Part shown: piece by piece, positions 23,548 through 33,017 of the stretch
Layout of the letters: each line of letters opens with the position of its first letter
How positions within the stretch are numbered: position 1 is the first letter of the stretch
Assembly: GCF_900112175.1 (NCBI RefSeq)
Contig: NZ_FOYT01000004.1
Location: 234,931-298,930, forward strand
Reading direction: 5' to 3'
Length of the DNA: 64,000 bases
Source of the DNA: Halogeometricum rufum
Lineage (GTDB): Archaea; Halobacteriota; Halobacteria; Halobacteriales; Haloferacaceae
Notes under the pieces: model-generated
The model's input: only the letters and a program-made list of their open reading frames with translations
Told to the model about the DNA's origin: nothing
The model's database searches: none
Position numbers and translations under genes: made by a program

Positions 23548-23665
23548 GACGAACGGCGACCGGCCGGGATTCGACGACGCGGGCCGGGAGTCGCCGACGC
23601 CGGCCAACCCGCACGACTGCCCGTGAACCAAACGACTTTGCCGCGCTGCGGTGAATCACCGCCCG

Positions 23666-24505
23666 ATGACCGCACCAACGACGACGCTCCCGAGCGGTGA
23701 CGAACTCCCGATGGTCGGCGTCGGCACGTGGGACCTCGGCGGCGACACCGTCCGGGATTCGGTTCGTGCGGCCCTCGACGCGGGCTACGAGCACGTCGAC
23801 ACCGCGGAGGGGTACGCCAACGAGTCCGAAATCGGCGAGGTGCTGGCGGAGTACGACCGGGAGGACGTCTTCCTCACCTCGAAGGTCCTCCCCAAGCACC
23901 TCAACTACGATTCGGTCGTCGACTCGTGCGAGGCGTCGCTCGACCGACTGGGAACCGACTATCTGGACCTCTACCTCGTCCACTGGCCCAACCCGGCGAT
24001 TTCGCTCCGCGAGACGCTGGACGCGATGGCGAAACTCCACGACGAGGGGCTGGTTCGGAACGTCGGCGTCTCGAACTTCAGCGCCTACCAACTGAGTTGC
24101 GCACACCACGTTTCCGACGTTCCCATCGCCGTCAACCAGATAGAGTACCACCCGTGGAACACGCAGGACGACGTGGTCGACTACTGCCGCGAGACGGACA
24201 CCGTCGTCGAGGCGGCCGCCCCACTCGCCCGGACGGCGGTGTTCGAAGACGGCGTGATTCGGGACCTCGCGGAGACGTACGACCGCTCGCCCGCACAAAT
24301 CGTCCTCAGGTGGGCCGTCGAGAACGACGTGGTCGTCCTCCCGAAGTCGTCTTCGCCCGACCACGTCCGCGCGAACGTCGACCTGTTCGACTGGTCGCTG
24401 GACGAGAAGGACCACGCCCGCATCGACGCCATCGACCGTCACAACCCGGTGTACGACACCCCCGCCCGCGACTGGACGGGCGACACGTACGGCATCTCCG
24501 AGTAG
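23666..24505 (+). CDS. Aldo/keto reductase
   Basis: 279 residues from ATG 23666; an in-frame upstream ATG five codons earlier is less likely. The catalytic tetrad can be read: Asp in HVDTAEGYANES, Tyr in the same segment, Lys in VFLTSKVLPK and His in LYLVHWPNP. VGVSNFSAYQL and VLPKSSSPDHVRANVDLFDW are the late barrel and NADP-binding segments. It is slightly short for the family (about 300), as usual for prokaryotic members. It reduces carbonyl compounds with NADPH in the cytoplasm; the substrate is unknown. Divergent from the radical SAM gene, with about 170 bases between starts. Confidence 0.9.
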   Translation: MTAPTTTLPSGDELPMVGVGTWDLGGDTVRDSVRAALDAGYEHVDTAEGYANESEIGEVLAEYDREDVFLTSKVLPKHLNYDSVVDSCEASLDRLGTDYLDLYLVHWPNPAISLRETLDAMAKLHDEGLVRNVGVSNFSAYQLSCAHHVSDVPIAVNQIEYHPWNTQDDVVDYCRETDTVVEAAAPLARTAVFEDGVIRDLAETYDRSPAQIVLRWAVENDVVVLPKSSSPDHVRANVDLFDWSLDEKDHARIDAIDRHNPVYDTPARDWTGDTYGISE

Positions 24506-24535
24506 TTCTCGTCTCTGAGCGTCGCTGTTCCCGTG

Positions 24536-24695
24536 TCGGTCGCCGTCGAGGTCGGATTCTGCTCCTACTCTCGTCTGGGTCGGCGTCGACCCTGATTCGG
24601 ACTCTCCAGTGCAGTCTGCGGGGAGGCCGCCGCCGGCGACTGCCTCCACCGTACTTCGCGTACTCTCTGCGTGTCGGGTCCCCGTTCGTGCTGGA
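24536..24695 (-). pseudogene. Decayed remnant of a second binding-lipoprotein gene 5' end
   Basis: On the minus strand the sequence encodes PTRREYAKYGG, then after a +1 frame change AVAGGGLPADCTGESESGST. This parallels PTRREYVKYGG and AVLGAGLLAGCAGGSDTDPA of the intact lipoprotein encoded just upstream at 25978-24713. There is a frameshift, no start codon and no remaining body, because the aldo/keto reductase gene ends at 24505. It looks like a tandem duplicate that has mostly been lost. Confidence 0.6.
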
Positions 24696-24712
24696 ATCGT
24701 CGTCGCTTACGG

Positions 24713-25978
24713 TCAGATATCTCCGTTGATGGTGTCAGCGAGCCGCTGACGGTCGAACAGCTGTTCACTCTCCGGGAGTCGACCGTATCCGGGATACGAC
24801 CCGAATTCGTCCGGGTAGAGCTGCTTTGCCGCCATCTCGGTCTGGAACATGTTGATGATCGGGCCCTGGTACGGGGTGCCGCCGACGTATAGGTCGTCGT
24901 TCTTGACTGCAGTCACCTCGCTACCGACGGGATGGTCGTTGAGGAGCTCTCGCTGTTTTTCGATCAAGTTCTCTCCCTGGAAGTCTCGGTACGTGATTCC
25001 AAAGTTGAAGATGATGACGTCCGGGTCGTACTCCAATAGTCCCTCGAAACCCACCTTGACGGAGGACTGACCGTCGTACGCGCCCTCGAACGCGTCGACG
25101 ACGTTCAGGTCGCGATACTGTTTCTTCCCCCACGTCTTTTCGACTTCCGACTTCGGATTGTAGACGACCCATCCATCGCGGTTCTCCGGGTTGTACCGTC
25201 CGTTCACCAACGCCAACGACCGACGCTCGCTCTTCGGGGGAACCCTCGACCGGACGTCTTCGATGAACGGCTCGTAGAGGTTCAGGAGCGCTTCGCCGCG
25301 CTCCTCTTCGCCGAACAGAGCAGCGTACTTCGGGATGTATTCGGGAAGAGAGAGATACGGATACGGTTCGCCGCCCGGCCAGTAGGTCCACCCGTCGAAG
25401 CGCCTTCGTCGGCTCTCGTTCCCGAACCACGGTGCGACGTTCTCTTGAATCTCCGCTGCTCCTCCCTTGTCGAGCCCGTAAACCGCGATGATGGGGTTGG
25501 GGTCGACCGCCATCAGGTCCGGGTCGAGTTCGTACAGCACCTCGAGGTCGGTATCACGCTCCGCCGTCGTGAATTGGGTGAGGTCACCTTTCGCAGGGAC
25601 CGTCACACCGTCGAGGAAGTCGTAGAACCCTCGATACCAGAACCGCGGGTCTGCCATACCAACAGCACCGTCGGCCTGCCCGAGTGCGGTCAACACGTCT
25701 GCGGTGAACCCGAGACCACCCACCCACGAAGACGGTGGTTCCGACAGTGTGAGTTCACCCATGGGTGACATCGTCGCCGTGTAGGAGTTCTCTCCGGTGC
25801 TCGTTGCCGTGGACGAACTCGTGGCTGTCTCCGTCTGGTCCGACCCGGAACCGCCTGCCGGGTCGGTGTCTGAACCACCTGCACACCCGGCGAGCAGGCC
25901 AGCCCCGAGGACTGCCCCGCCGTACTTCACGTACTCTCTTCGCGTCGGTGCCTCGCGCTGTCCGGAGCCGTCCGTCAT
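24713..25978 (-). CDS. Iron-siderophore-type ABC transporter substrate-binding lipoprotein
   Basis: 421 residues from ATG 25978; a GTG at 25993 lies inside a regulatory palindrome and is rejected. PTRREYVKYGGAVLGAGLLAGC is a Tat signal ending in a lipobox Cys, followed by a Ser/Thr/Gly linker. The body (two-lobed periplasmic-binding type, COG0614/FepB-like) includes SWVGGLGFTADVLTALGQADGAVGM, DLMAVDPNPIIAVYGL and EYDPDVIIFNFG. It should capture a ferric chelate or corrinoid at the cell surface. No permease or ATPase gene is adjacent. Two TTAGG-N4-CCTAA-like boxes upstream point to iron-dependent control. Confidence 0.85.
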   Translation of the reverse strand: MTDGSGQREAPTRREYVKYGGAVLGAGLLAGCAGGSDTDPAGGSGSDQTETATSSSTATSTGENSYTATMSPMGELTLSEPPSSWVGGLGFTADVLTALGQADGAVGMADPRFWYRGFYDFLDGVTVPAKGDLTQFTTAERDTDLEVLYELDPDLMAVDPNPIIAVYGLDKGGAAEIQENVAPWFGNESRRRRFDGWTYWPGGEPYPYLSLPEYIPKYAALFGEEERGEALLNLYEPFIEDVRSRVPPKSERRSLALVNGRYNPENRDGWVVYNPKSEVEKTWGKKQYRDLNVVDAFEGAYDGQSSVKVGFEGLLEYDPDVIIFNFGITYRDFQGENLIEKQRELLNDHPVGSEVTAVKNDDLYVGGTPYQGPIINMFQTEMAAKQLYPDEFGSYPGYGRLPESEQLFDRQRLADTINGDI

Positions 25979-25983
25979 GCGTT

Positions 25984-25997
25984 TTAGGCTCACCTAA
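25984..25997. promoter_or_regulatory. Iron-repressor-like box 1: TTAGG-CTCA-CCTAA
   Basis: A perfect 5+5 inverted repeat with a 4-base spacer, six bases upstream of the lipoprotein ATG (25978). It resembles the arms of DtxR/IdeR/SirR-family operators. Binding here would cover the transcription start. Confidence 0.6.
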
Positions 25998-26018
25998 TAA
26001 CACAAAGCAGTTCCGAAT

Positions 26019-26032
26019 TTAGGCCGACCAAA
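26019..26032. promoter_or_regulatory. Iron-repressor-like box 2: TTAGG-CCGA-CCAAA
   Basis: Same plan as box 1 with one arm mismatch. The two centres are 35 bases apart, which supports a genuine tandem operator. Confidence 0.45.
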
Positions 26033-26039
26033 ATATCAT

Positions 26040-26744
26040 CGGGATACTCCACACCGCGGACACATCGGCGGGCCGTCGTCCGGGGGTTCCGATAGCCGTC
26101 TACGGTCCTACTCTCGGACCAACAGAGTCGAGGCCGCGATTCGGTTCTCTTTGAACGACTCTACGAGCGAGTGCTGACGAAGCGAAGGCAGTTGCCGTCG
26201 GTAGAGTTCTCGCTGACAGATCGAGGACGAGTGCAAATATCCGGGGAACGACTTCCTCGCGAAGACATCGTCGAAACACTGCCACGTGCGGTCTCGTTCT
26301 TCATGAGTATCAGCGCTGTGTCGGGCAACGAGCGAACTTGTCACGCGTAATCGATCTCGACCCGAGCAGGTCTGTGGGGAAACTGACCCGGGATCGAACC
26401 GTCCGCTGGAACTGTGCCTCCTCTCGTCTGACCGTATCATATCGCGCCATAGGATTTATCTTTCCACGAAACGGACCGACGGGGCGAACCGAGTTCTGCG
26501 AACCCGCCGGTTACCCGACTCGAATCGCTTCGAGAGGGGTGTCTCTGACATCGTCGGAACCGCGACCAGTGCGGACCTCGCATCCAGTAGCACGAACAGC
26601 TATAGTGGTGTTCGCTAATGGCGTTTCACAGAGAAGACGGGGTTCGCGGCGGGTCGGGTCTCGACAGACAGGGCTGACCGAGAGAGCGCTTCGGCCGCAC
26701 GTCGGGGCTGAAACGGCGCGAAGAGCGGAGTGCAGTCGGGGTCG
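26040..26744. other. 700-bp region without a confident gene
   Basis: No complete gene was found. On the + strand an 81-codon stretch open between stops (26096 to about 26346) reads like real coding sequence (RDSVLFERLYERVLTKR, then PREDIVETLPRAVSFFMSI) but has no start codon, so it may be a fragment of a lost gene. The rest has short frames of poor composition and the AT-rich element GGATTTATC at about 26452. It may be a degenerate insertion or gene graveyard. Confidence 0.4.
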
Positions 26745-28931
26745 CTACTCGACCAGCAGTTCGACCGGGTGACGGGGCTGCCGTTCGAGCAGGGAGTCTA
26801 TCTGTTCGAGACAGGAGGTACCGCTGGCGACGACGCGCCGGTCACGGACGTCCTCGGCCACCAGTTGGTCTCGCAGACGTTCGCCCACGTCCATGCTGAG
26901 TTCGTAGTAGTCGGACTTGTAACCGAAACTGCCGGCCATGCCGCAGCACTCCACGTCCGAGGTGACCACGTCGTAGTCGCACGCGTCGAGGACGGCGACG
27001 GTGTACGTCTCCAGGCCGAGCGTGCGCTGTTGGCAGTGGCTGTGGTAGGCGATGCCCTCGCCGTCGCCGTTCGAGAGCGCACTCGGGTCGGCGCCGTTCT
27101 CCAGCAGACCGTAGACGTACTCTAACACCTCGTAGCTGTTCTCCGAGAGCGATGCGAACGCGTCAGCGTCGACGAGGCGTTCGTACTCCCGCGTGAACAT
27201 CGCGTGGTCCGAGGGTTCGACGACGACCACGTCCCGGCCGTCCGAGACGTACGGCGCGAGGGTCTCGGTCACGCGTTCGGCGTGGTCCGCGGCGGTGGCG
27301 ACCATCCCCTGCGAGTACGGGGCGCGTCCGCTGGACGCCACCGGGGGAACGACCACGTCGACGCCGAGGGCTTCGAGGGCGCGCACGGCCGCCTTGCCGC
27401 GTTCGACCTGCACGTGGTTGGTGTAGAGGTCAGGGTAGAGGACGACCCGGCGTTCGGGGTCCGCCGGCCCCGCTTCCGCGTCCCGGGAGCGGAACCACTC
27501 GACCAGCGTCTCCCGCTCGAACCGGGGCAACTCGCGTCGCGGGTCGATGTCGAGAACCTGTTCCATCGCCCACCGGGACGCCTCGGTGTCGGCCAGCCAG
27601 TTCGACAGCGGGGCCGTCGCGCTCCCGAGTTTCGCCACCGTCTCGAAGTTGCCGAAGAAGCGCTTCTGGAAGGGTGCGCCCTCGTCCTCCTCGTCGGGCG
27701 TCAGCCCGTCCACCAGCCAGTCGGCGGGCCGTTCGCCCTCTCGGTTGATCCGGTCGCGGACGACCGTGTTTATCCACGGGATGTCTATCTTCACCGGGCA
27801 GGCGTTCACACAGCGCGTACAGCCGGTACAGAGGTCGTTGAACTCCGCCGCGGTGTCGGTACCTTCGATGCCGGCCTCCCATCCCGTCGCGATGCCGCCG
27901 GAGTACGTCTCGCCGCCGAACGCGTGGCCGCCGGTGCTCTGGAAGTTGGCACACGAGTTCGAACAGGCCGAACACCGGATGCAGTAGAGCGTCTCGCGCA
28001 GTTGGTCGTCCTCGCGCATCGCCATCCGGCCGTTGTCCACGAGGACGAGGTGGAACTCCCGGTCGGCGTCGAACGCCGAGAGGGGGGTCTCGTCGTCCGC
28101 GAAGTCCACGACGGGCGTGTCGACCGGTGGGGTGAGAAGCGAGACGTAGGAGGTGATGTCCTGCCCGGTGCCCGACCGGCCGATGAGTTCGACGAACGGG
28201 TGGAGGTCCTCGACGGTCGGAATCACCTTCTCCACGCCGGCGACGGTGATCTGCGTGTCCGTCGCGGCGACGGTCTTCCGCGCGTTGCCCTCGCTGGTCA
28301 CCAGCGCCATCGTCCCCGAGTCCGCGGCGAGGAAGTTCGCGCCCGTGATTCCCACCTCCGCGTCTGTTATCTGCTCGCCGAGTTTCTCGCGCGCGAAGTA
28401 GGTGAGGTCCTGCGCCGTCTCCAGCGGTTCGTCCGGGTCGAACGTCTCGTTGAACAGGTCCGCGATGCTCTCTCGGGACTTGTGGATGGCGGGCGCGACG
28501 ATGTGCGACGGCGATTCGTCGGCGACCTGCAGTACCCACTCCCCGAGGTCCGTCTCCACCACGTCCACGCCGTCGGCCTCCAGCACGTCGTTCACCTCCA
28601 ACTCCTCCGTCGTCATCGACTTCGACTTGACGACGCGGTTGGCTTCCCGGTCGGCCACGACCGACCGGATGTACTCGTTCGCGTCCTCGGCGTCGTCGGC
28701 GATGTAGACGGTGCCGCCGTTGGCCTCGACCGACTCGGTCAACTCGTCTATCAGTTCCGGCAGACGCTCGATGGCGTCTTCCTTGATGGCGCGGGCCTCC
28801 GTCTTCAGTTCCTCGTAGTCCTCCAGGTCGGCGACCGAGGCGTACCGCCCCTCGTTGAACGCGCGGGTGTTCTCCGCGACGGCCGCTCCCTCGGTCCGCA
28901 TCAAACGTCGGATGTCGTCGGCTTTCGACAT
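26745..28931 (-). CDS. LutB-like LUD/4Fe-4S protein fused to CCG (LutA-like) domain
   Basis: 728 residues. Residues ~60-300 form a LUD domain. GITGANFLAADSGTMALVTSEGN is its signature. Next come two 4Fe-4S ferredoxin-type clusters: CIRCSACSNSCANF and CTGCTRCVNACPVKID. The C-terminal ~230 residues hold Cys-rich CCG motifs (HSHCQQRTLG and SDVECCGMAGSFGYKSDYYE). This combines the roles of bacterial LutB and LutA, which together with LutC oxidise L-lactate to pyruvate. The LutC homologue is encoded one base upstream on the same strand. It is likely cytoplasmic and linked to the respiratory chain. Confidence 0.85.
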   Translation of the reverse strand: MSKADDIRRLMRTEGAAVAENTRAFNEGRYASVADLEDYEELKTEARAIKEDAIERLPELIDELTESVEANGGTVYIADDAEDANEYIRSVVADREANRVVKSKSMTTEELEVNDVLEADGVDVVETDLGEWVLQVADESPSHIVAPAIHKSRESIADLFNETFDPDEPLETAQDLTYFAREKLGEQITDAEVGITGANFLAADSGTMALVTSEGNARKTVAATDTQITVAGVEKVIPTVEDLHPFVELIGRSGTGQDITSYVSLLTPPVDTPVVDFADDETPLSAFDADREFHLVLVDNGRMAMREDDQLRETLYCIRCSACSNSCANFQSTGGHAFGGETYSGGIATGWEAGIEGTDTAAEFNDLCTGCTRCVNACPVKIDIPWINTVVRDRINREGERPADWLVDGLTPDEEDEGAPFQKRFFGNFETVAKLGSATAPLSNWLADTEASRWAMEQVLDIDPRRELPRFERETLVEWFRSRDAEAGPADPERRVVLYPDLYTNHVQVERGKAAVRALEALGVDVVVPPVASSGRAPYSQGMVATAADHAERVTETLAPYVSDGRDVVVVEPSDHAMFTREYERLVDADAFASLSENSYEVLEYVYGLLENGADPSALSNGDGEGIAYHSHCQQRTLGLETYTVAVLDACDYDVVTSDVECCGMAGSFGYKSDYYELSMDVGERLRDQLVAEDVRDRRVVASGTSCLEQIDSLLERQPRHPVELLVE

Positions 28932-28932
28932 C

Positions 28933-29475
28933 TCAGCCCTCCCCCTCCGCGTCGGGCGCGTCCGTCAGCACGACGACGTGCACTTCCCGCGGCCCGTGGG
29001 CACCCTTCACCAGCGCGCCCATGTCGGCCGTCGCGCTCGGCCCTGTCGCGAGGATGGCGCTGCCGCCCGCCCGTCCGAACTCGTCGGCGACGGCGTCGAT
29101 CGCCGTCTCCATGTCGGCCACGATGTCGGACTCGCGGACGACGGCGACGTGCCGGTCCACGAACAGGCTCACGAGTTCGCTCGCGCCGTCGGTCACCGAG
29201 AGGACGACCGACCCGTAGTCGGCGACGCCGAGACTCGCCCCGGTCACCCCGGTGGTCGCCGCCTGAAGCGTCGCGGGCGTCGGGTCCACCTCGACAGACG
29301 TCCCGTCGAGCGACGGTGCCGGGTCCTCGAACGCCTCTTCGAGGGCGACACCGACGGCGTGTGGTTCGACCAACTCCTCGACGTGCGTCTGGAAGGCGTC
29401 GGACTCGACGCGACTCACCGTCACGTCGAGGGCTTCCAACGCGGCTTCGAACCGGGACGCGGTGGATGTTGTCAT
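28933..29475 (-). CDS. lutC: LutC-like LUD domain protein
   Basis: 180 residues from ATG 29475; longer in-frame starts give a basic extension. The LUD core is visible as AATTGVTGASLGVADYGSVVLSV and AILATGPSATADMGALVKGAHGPREVHVVVL. It is the first gene of the pair, ending one base before the LutBA-type gene starts, so the two are probably one operon for lactate use. A TAAAT-type element about 30 bases upstream is a possible promoter. Function is assigned by family and context. Confidence 0.85.
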   Translation of the reverse strand: MTTSTASRFEAALEALDVTVSRVESDAFQTHVEELVEPHAVGVALEEAFEDPAPSLDGTSVEVDPTPATLQAATTGVTGASLGVADYGSVVLSVTDGASELVSLFVDRHVAVVRESDIVADMETAIDAVADEFGRAGGSAILATGPSATADMGALVKGAHGPREVHVVVLTDAPDAEGEG

Positions 29476-30215
29476 TCGTACGCGAACGGACACCACACAC
29501 GACCATTTAGTTTTGGTTCCGGACGAAACTCTCACTTCGGGCCTCGACGACTTCGGCGTGATCGTCCGCGCGAAGAGGCCCCCCGTTCGACCGGTCGGCG
29601 CTGCATCAGTCCTCGGCGCGAACGAAGAGTAACATATGTCGTTACACTTCCCTCGCTCTCGGAGGCTACCGCTCTTCGACGCCTTACCACTCGCAATTGA
29701 AATTCCAACGTTCTCCCCCGAAATCTGCTCTCGAAACTACCGACGAGAGACGAACGAATATCGTTCGAAAAATACGGCATGAATAAAACCATCGCACTAC
29801 GGCTCTCGGATTGGGGCAATCGATCTTTCTCACGTATTTACAATTTAATATCTTTGCTATCTGGCTCCGGCATCGGTTCTTCCCCCCGGTCGTCCGCCAG
29901 ACACCCGCCGTGAAGGGAAGGACTATCGAGTCGTCTCACCGAGTCTCTGTGCCGCGAACGCGACGGCGTCACCGTCTGCTACGTCCAGTTCTCGCCACTC
30001 ACATATGTCTGTTGACATTAATGCCGACCGCGAGACACGTCGCCGACGCCCACGGCTATCTCGAACGGTTATATTCGGCCTGTAGCGGGCTAAACTGGCC
30101 GTTAAGCGGCCGCCCGGCGTCGATAGACAGCAGGTAATTAACACATCATACTGTTGGTATGCACGCGAAGGTCGTCGTCGCGGGACTGTCCGCGCGGCGA
30201 CTACCGTGCCAACCC
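29476..30215. other. AT-rich intergenic region, about 740 bp
   Basis: No convincing gene. It contains several AT-rich stretches, including TATTTACAATTTAATATC (29835-29852) followed by TTTGCTATC, which matches the GATAGCAAA motif of the parA region. There are two CATATGTC elements (about 29634 and 30002). A near palindrome CGAACGAATATCGTTCG is at 29751-29767. GTAATTAAC (30133-30141) is the likely TATA for the downstream UbiA gene. Confidence 0.4.
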
Positions 30216-31160
30216 ATGTCCAACGAATCGCCGAGTCTGTCCGCGGCCGCGGACGACACCAGTTTCTCGCACAGTCCGGTCGTCGAACGCCTCCTCGCTC
30301 ACTGGGGGCGGGTGAAAGATGCGCTGTTGTACAGTTCGGCCTACCTCGTCTTCGTCGCGATGGGGATGGTCGCCACCGTCATGCTCGCCCTGTCGCTGCC
30401 GCCGAGTCCGGCCCCCATCGTCGTCGGCCTCGTCACCTTCGCCGTCTACGTGGGTGACCGCATCGCCGACGCCGAGACGGACGCGCAGACGAGTCCCGAG
30501 CGGTCCGCGTTCGTCAGCCGGTACGAGAGCGTGCTGTCGGTCCTCACGGCCCTCTCGTACGGACTGGCCGTCACCATCGCTATCACCGGCGGACCGCTCG
30601 CGCTGGCCATCACGCTGCTCCCCGGCGCGTTCTGGGTGCTGTACGCCTCCGAGTGGCTCCCGGCGCTCGGCTCGCAGTTCAAGCGACTGAAAGAGGTCTT
30701 CGTCGTCAACTCCGCCGTCGTCGCCGGCGCGTGGACCGTCGCCGTCGTCTTCCTCCCCCTCGCCTTCGCGGACGCGCCGTTCACGCCGACGGCCGCCGTC
30801 GTGTTCGTCTACTTCTTCGTCGACATCTTCGTCAACACGGAGATTCCGAACGTCCGCGACATGGAGGGCGACGCCGAAATCGGCGTCTCGACGCTGCCCG
30901 TGGTCTTCGGCGTCCGCCGGACGCGACACGTCCTCTACGCGCTCGATTGCTTCCTCGTCGGGTTCCTCGCCGCCGCCTTCCTCGGCGGGATGCTCTCGGT
31001 CGCCATCGCGGCGGGGACGCTGCTCGGCCTCGGATACGCGCTCGTGCTGGCCGCCTACGTCGGCCGAACCGACCGCTACGGGCTGCTCGCCATCGCGGGC
31101 GAGGTGAAACACTTCCTCGTCTTCCTCGTCGTCCTCGGCCTCTCTGCGGTCGGCGTCTGA
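30216..31160 (+). CDS. UbiA family prenyltransferase
   Basis: 314 residues from ATG 30216. An ATG at 30159 would add a basic 19-residue tail that is atypical for this organism, though the TATA at about 30135 fits either. Eight to nine TM helices are visible. The two Asp-rich motifs are GDRIADAETD (about 88-97) and NVRDMEGDAEIG (after an FFVDIFVNTEIP helix), binding the prenyl diphosphate through Mg. Members make quinones, heme A/O or ether lipids; this branch cannot be pinned down. It stands alone ahead of the histidine kinase gene. Confidence 0.8.
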   Translation: MSNESPSLSAAADDTSFSHSPVVERLLAHWGRVKDALLYSSAYLVFVAMGMVATVMLALSLPPSPAPIVVGLVTFAVYVGDRIADAETDAQTSPERSAFVSRYESVLSVLTALSYGLAVTIAITGGPLALAITLLPGAFWVLYASEWLPALGSQFKRLKEVFVVNSAVVAGAWTVAVVFLPLAFADAPFTPTAAVVFVYFFVDIFVNTEIPNVRDMEGDAEIGVSTLPVVFGVRRTRHVLYALDCFLVGFLAAAFLGGMLSVAIAAGTLLGLGYALVLAAYVGRTDRYGLLAIAGEVKHFLVFLVVLGLSAVGV

Positions 31161-31318
31161 CTCCGCCCGGGACCGACCGGCCCGGTCGGACCCGACCCGC
31201 ACCCGGTCTCGCTTCCCACTTCGGCACCGGGTCGCTCGCCGCAGCGCGTCCAGCCCGGGCTCCGTCTGACGGACGTTTCATATGTGGTGACTGTGTTAGT
31301 CTCTCTACAGGTGGTCTC

Positions 31319-32977
31319 GTGAATCCGATCGTCCCGCTCCTGTTCGTCTCCGTCGCCGTCGGCGCGGCGGCGGGGATTCTGGCGTGGCGACAGCGACCGG
31401 AACCGGGTGCGACCCCGCTGGTCGCCCTTCTCGTCGGGCAGAGCTGGTGGTCCGTCTGCATCCTCTTCGGCCTCCGCGAGGGGACGGTCGCGGCGAGGCT
31501 CTTCTGGACGAACTGGGCGTGGGTTGGCGTCGTCGCCATCCCCGTCGCGTGGCTCCTGTTCGCCCTCGAGTACACGGGGCGCGACGAGTACGTCCAGCCG
31601 CGCTACGTGGCCGCGCTCTCGTTCGTCCCGGCTCTCACCGTCCTCCTGATGGTGACCGACCGGTACCACGACCTGCTGTATCTCAGACCGTACGGCGTCC
31701 GGGTCGACGGCATCGTGCAGGTGGCTCACGGCGGCCCCTGGTACGCGGTCGTCGCCGGCTACACCTACCTCCTCGGCGGGGCGGGGATGGTGCTCGTTCT
31801 CGGACTGCTCACCAGCGACGCCGCGACGTTCCGGAGTCAGGGGGCGGCGCTCCTCGTCGGGTTGTTGGCGCCGTGGCTCACGAACGCGCTCTACCTCGCG
31901 GACGTCCTCCCCACGTCCGGCATCGACCCGACGCCCATCGCCTTCTCCGTCTCCGGCGTCGCGTACCTCAGCGCCATCAGCCGCTACCGGCTGTTCGGGA
32001 CGAACCCGGCGCCGCGAGTCCGCGCGCGCCAGCTGATATTCGACCGGATGCAGGAGGGTGCGCTCGTGGTCGACACGAACGACTACGTGGTCGAAGTGAA
32101 CGACAGCTGTCTCGACATTCTGGACGTCCGCGCCGACGACGTGCTCGGAGTGCCCGCCGCGGACGTCGTCCCCGAGTACGACCGCCTCCCCGCGGAGGGG
32201 ACGCTCGCCGGTCACCTCACCGTCGCCGCCGCGTCGGGCAGCCGGTCGTACGACGTGACGGCGACGCGAATCAACAACGTCCGCGGGAGCGTCATCGGAC
32301 GGGTGATAACGTTCCACGACGTCAGCAGGCACCTCCGCCAACAGCAGCGTCTGGAGGTGCTCAACCGCATCCTGCGGCACAACATCCGCACCGAGACGAA
32401 CATCATCCACGGCTACGTGGACCGCTTCGCCGACGACGAGGACGCTCGAACCGTCAAGCGCCGCGCCCTCCGCATCGAGGAGATGGGGCAGAAGGGACGC
32501 GAAGCCATCGAACTGTTCGACGAGGGCAGAGCGGGGTCCGACCCGAAGCCGGTCGGTCGCCTCCTCGAACAGTGCGTCGAGTCGGTCAGACGGGAGTATC
32601 CCGCCGTCTCTGTGGAGTACGACTGCGCCGACCCGGACGCGCGCGTCGCCGGTCTGCTCTCGACGGTCTTCGAGAACGTCGTCGAGAACGCCGCCGAACA
32701 CAACGACGGCGACGACCCGCACGTCCGGATAACGGCCCGTCAGGAGAGTGACCGCGTCCGCGTCAGCGTCGCTGACGACGGCCCCGGCATCGCCCCTTAC
32801 GAACTGACGGTGCTGGAGGACGGGACGGAGAGCGCGCTGAAACACGGGAGCGGACTCGGGCTCTGGATGGTGAAGTGGGGCGCGGAGATTGCCGGGGGGA
32901 CCGTCGACTTCACCGAGAACGAACCGAGGGGGTCCGTCGTCACCGTGTCGGTGCCCGTGCTCTCCGCCGACGACTGA
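31319..32977 (+). CDS. Membrane histidine kinase with 7TM sensor, PAS and HATPase
   Basis: 552 residues from GTG 31319; the frame is open upstream within the UbiA gene but is antisense-like there. Residues 1-230 form seven TM helices of the HisK_N-7TM type. A PAS domain (about 240-335) starts QLIFDRMQEGALVVDTNDYVVEVND. The dimerisation box is EVLNRILRHNIRTETNIIHGY, with the phosphoacceptor His in RHN. ATPase motifs: FENVVENAAEHND (N box), ADDGPGIAPYE (G1) and GLGLWMVKWGAE (G2). No response regulator is adjacent, which is common in haloarchaea. The signal is unknown. Confidence 0.88.
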   Translation: MNPIVPLLFVSVAVGAAAGILAWRQRPEPGATPLVALLVGQSWWSVCILFGLREGTVAARLFWTNWAWVGVVAIPVAWLLFALEYTGRDEYVQPRYVAALSFVPALTVLLMVTDRYHDLLYLRPYGVRVDGIVQVAHGGPWYAVVAGYTYLLGGAGMVLVLGLLTSDAATFRSQGAALLVGLLAPWLTNALYLADVLPTSGIDPTPIAFSVSGVAYLSAISRYRLFGTNPAPRVRARQLIFDRMQEGALVVDTNDYVVEVNDSCLDILDVRADDVLGVPAADVVPEYDRLPAEGTLAGHLTVAAASGSRSYDVTATRINNVRGSVIGRVITFHDVSRHLRQQQRLEVLNRILRHNIRTETNIIHGYVDRFADDEDARTVKRRALRIEEMGQKGREAIELFDEGRAGSDPKPVGRLLEQCVESVRREYPAVSVEYDCADPDARVAGLLSTVFENVVENAAEHNDGDDPHVRITARQESDRVRVSVADDGPGIAPYELTVLEDGTESALKHGSGLGLWMVKWGAEIAGGTVDFTENEPRGSVVTVSVPVLSADD

Positions 32978-33017
32978 AGCCACAGCATCTTTGCCCTCGC
33001 CCGGAGTCGTTCCCTCC

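Noticed and set aside
22385..24649. A 754-codon minus-strand frame extending the radical SAM gene through the aldo/keto reductase
   Set aside because: The region beyond 23497 is antisense to a clear AKR gene. ATG 23497 has the operator at the standard distance.
26040..26744. An insertion sequence in the gene-poor stretch
   Set aside because: No transposase motif, terminal inverted repeats or target duplication could be seen.
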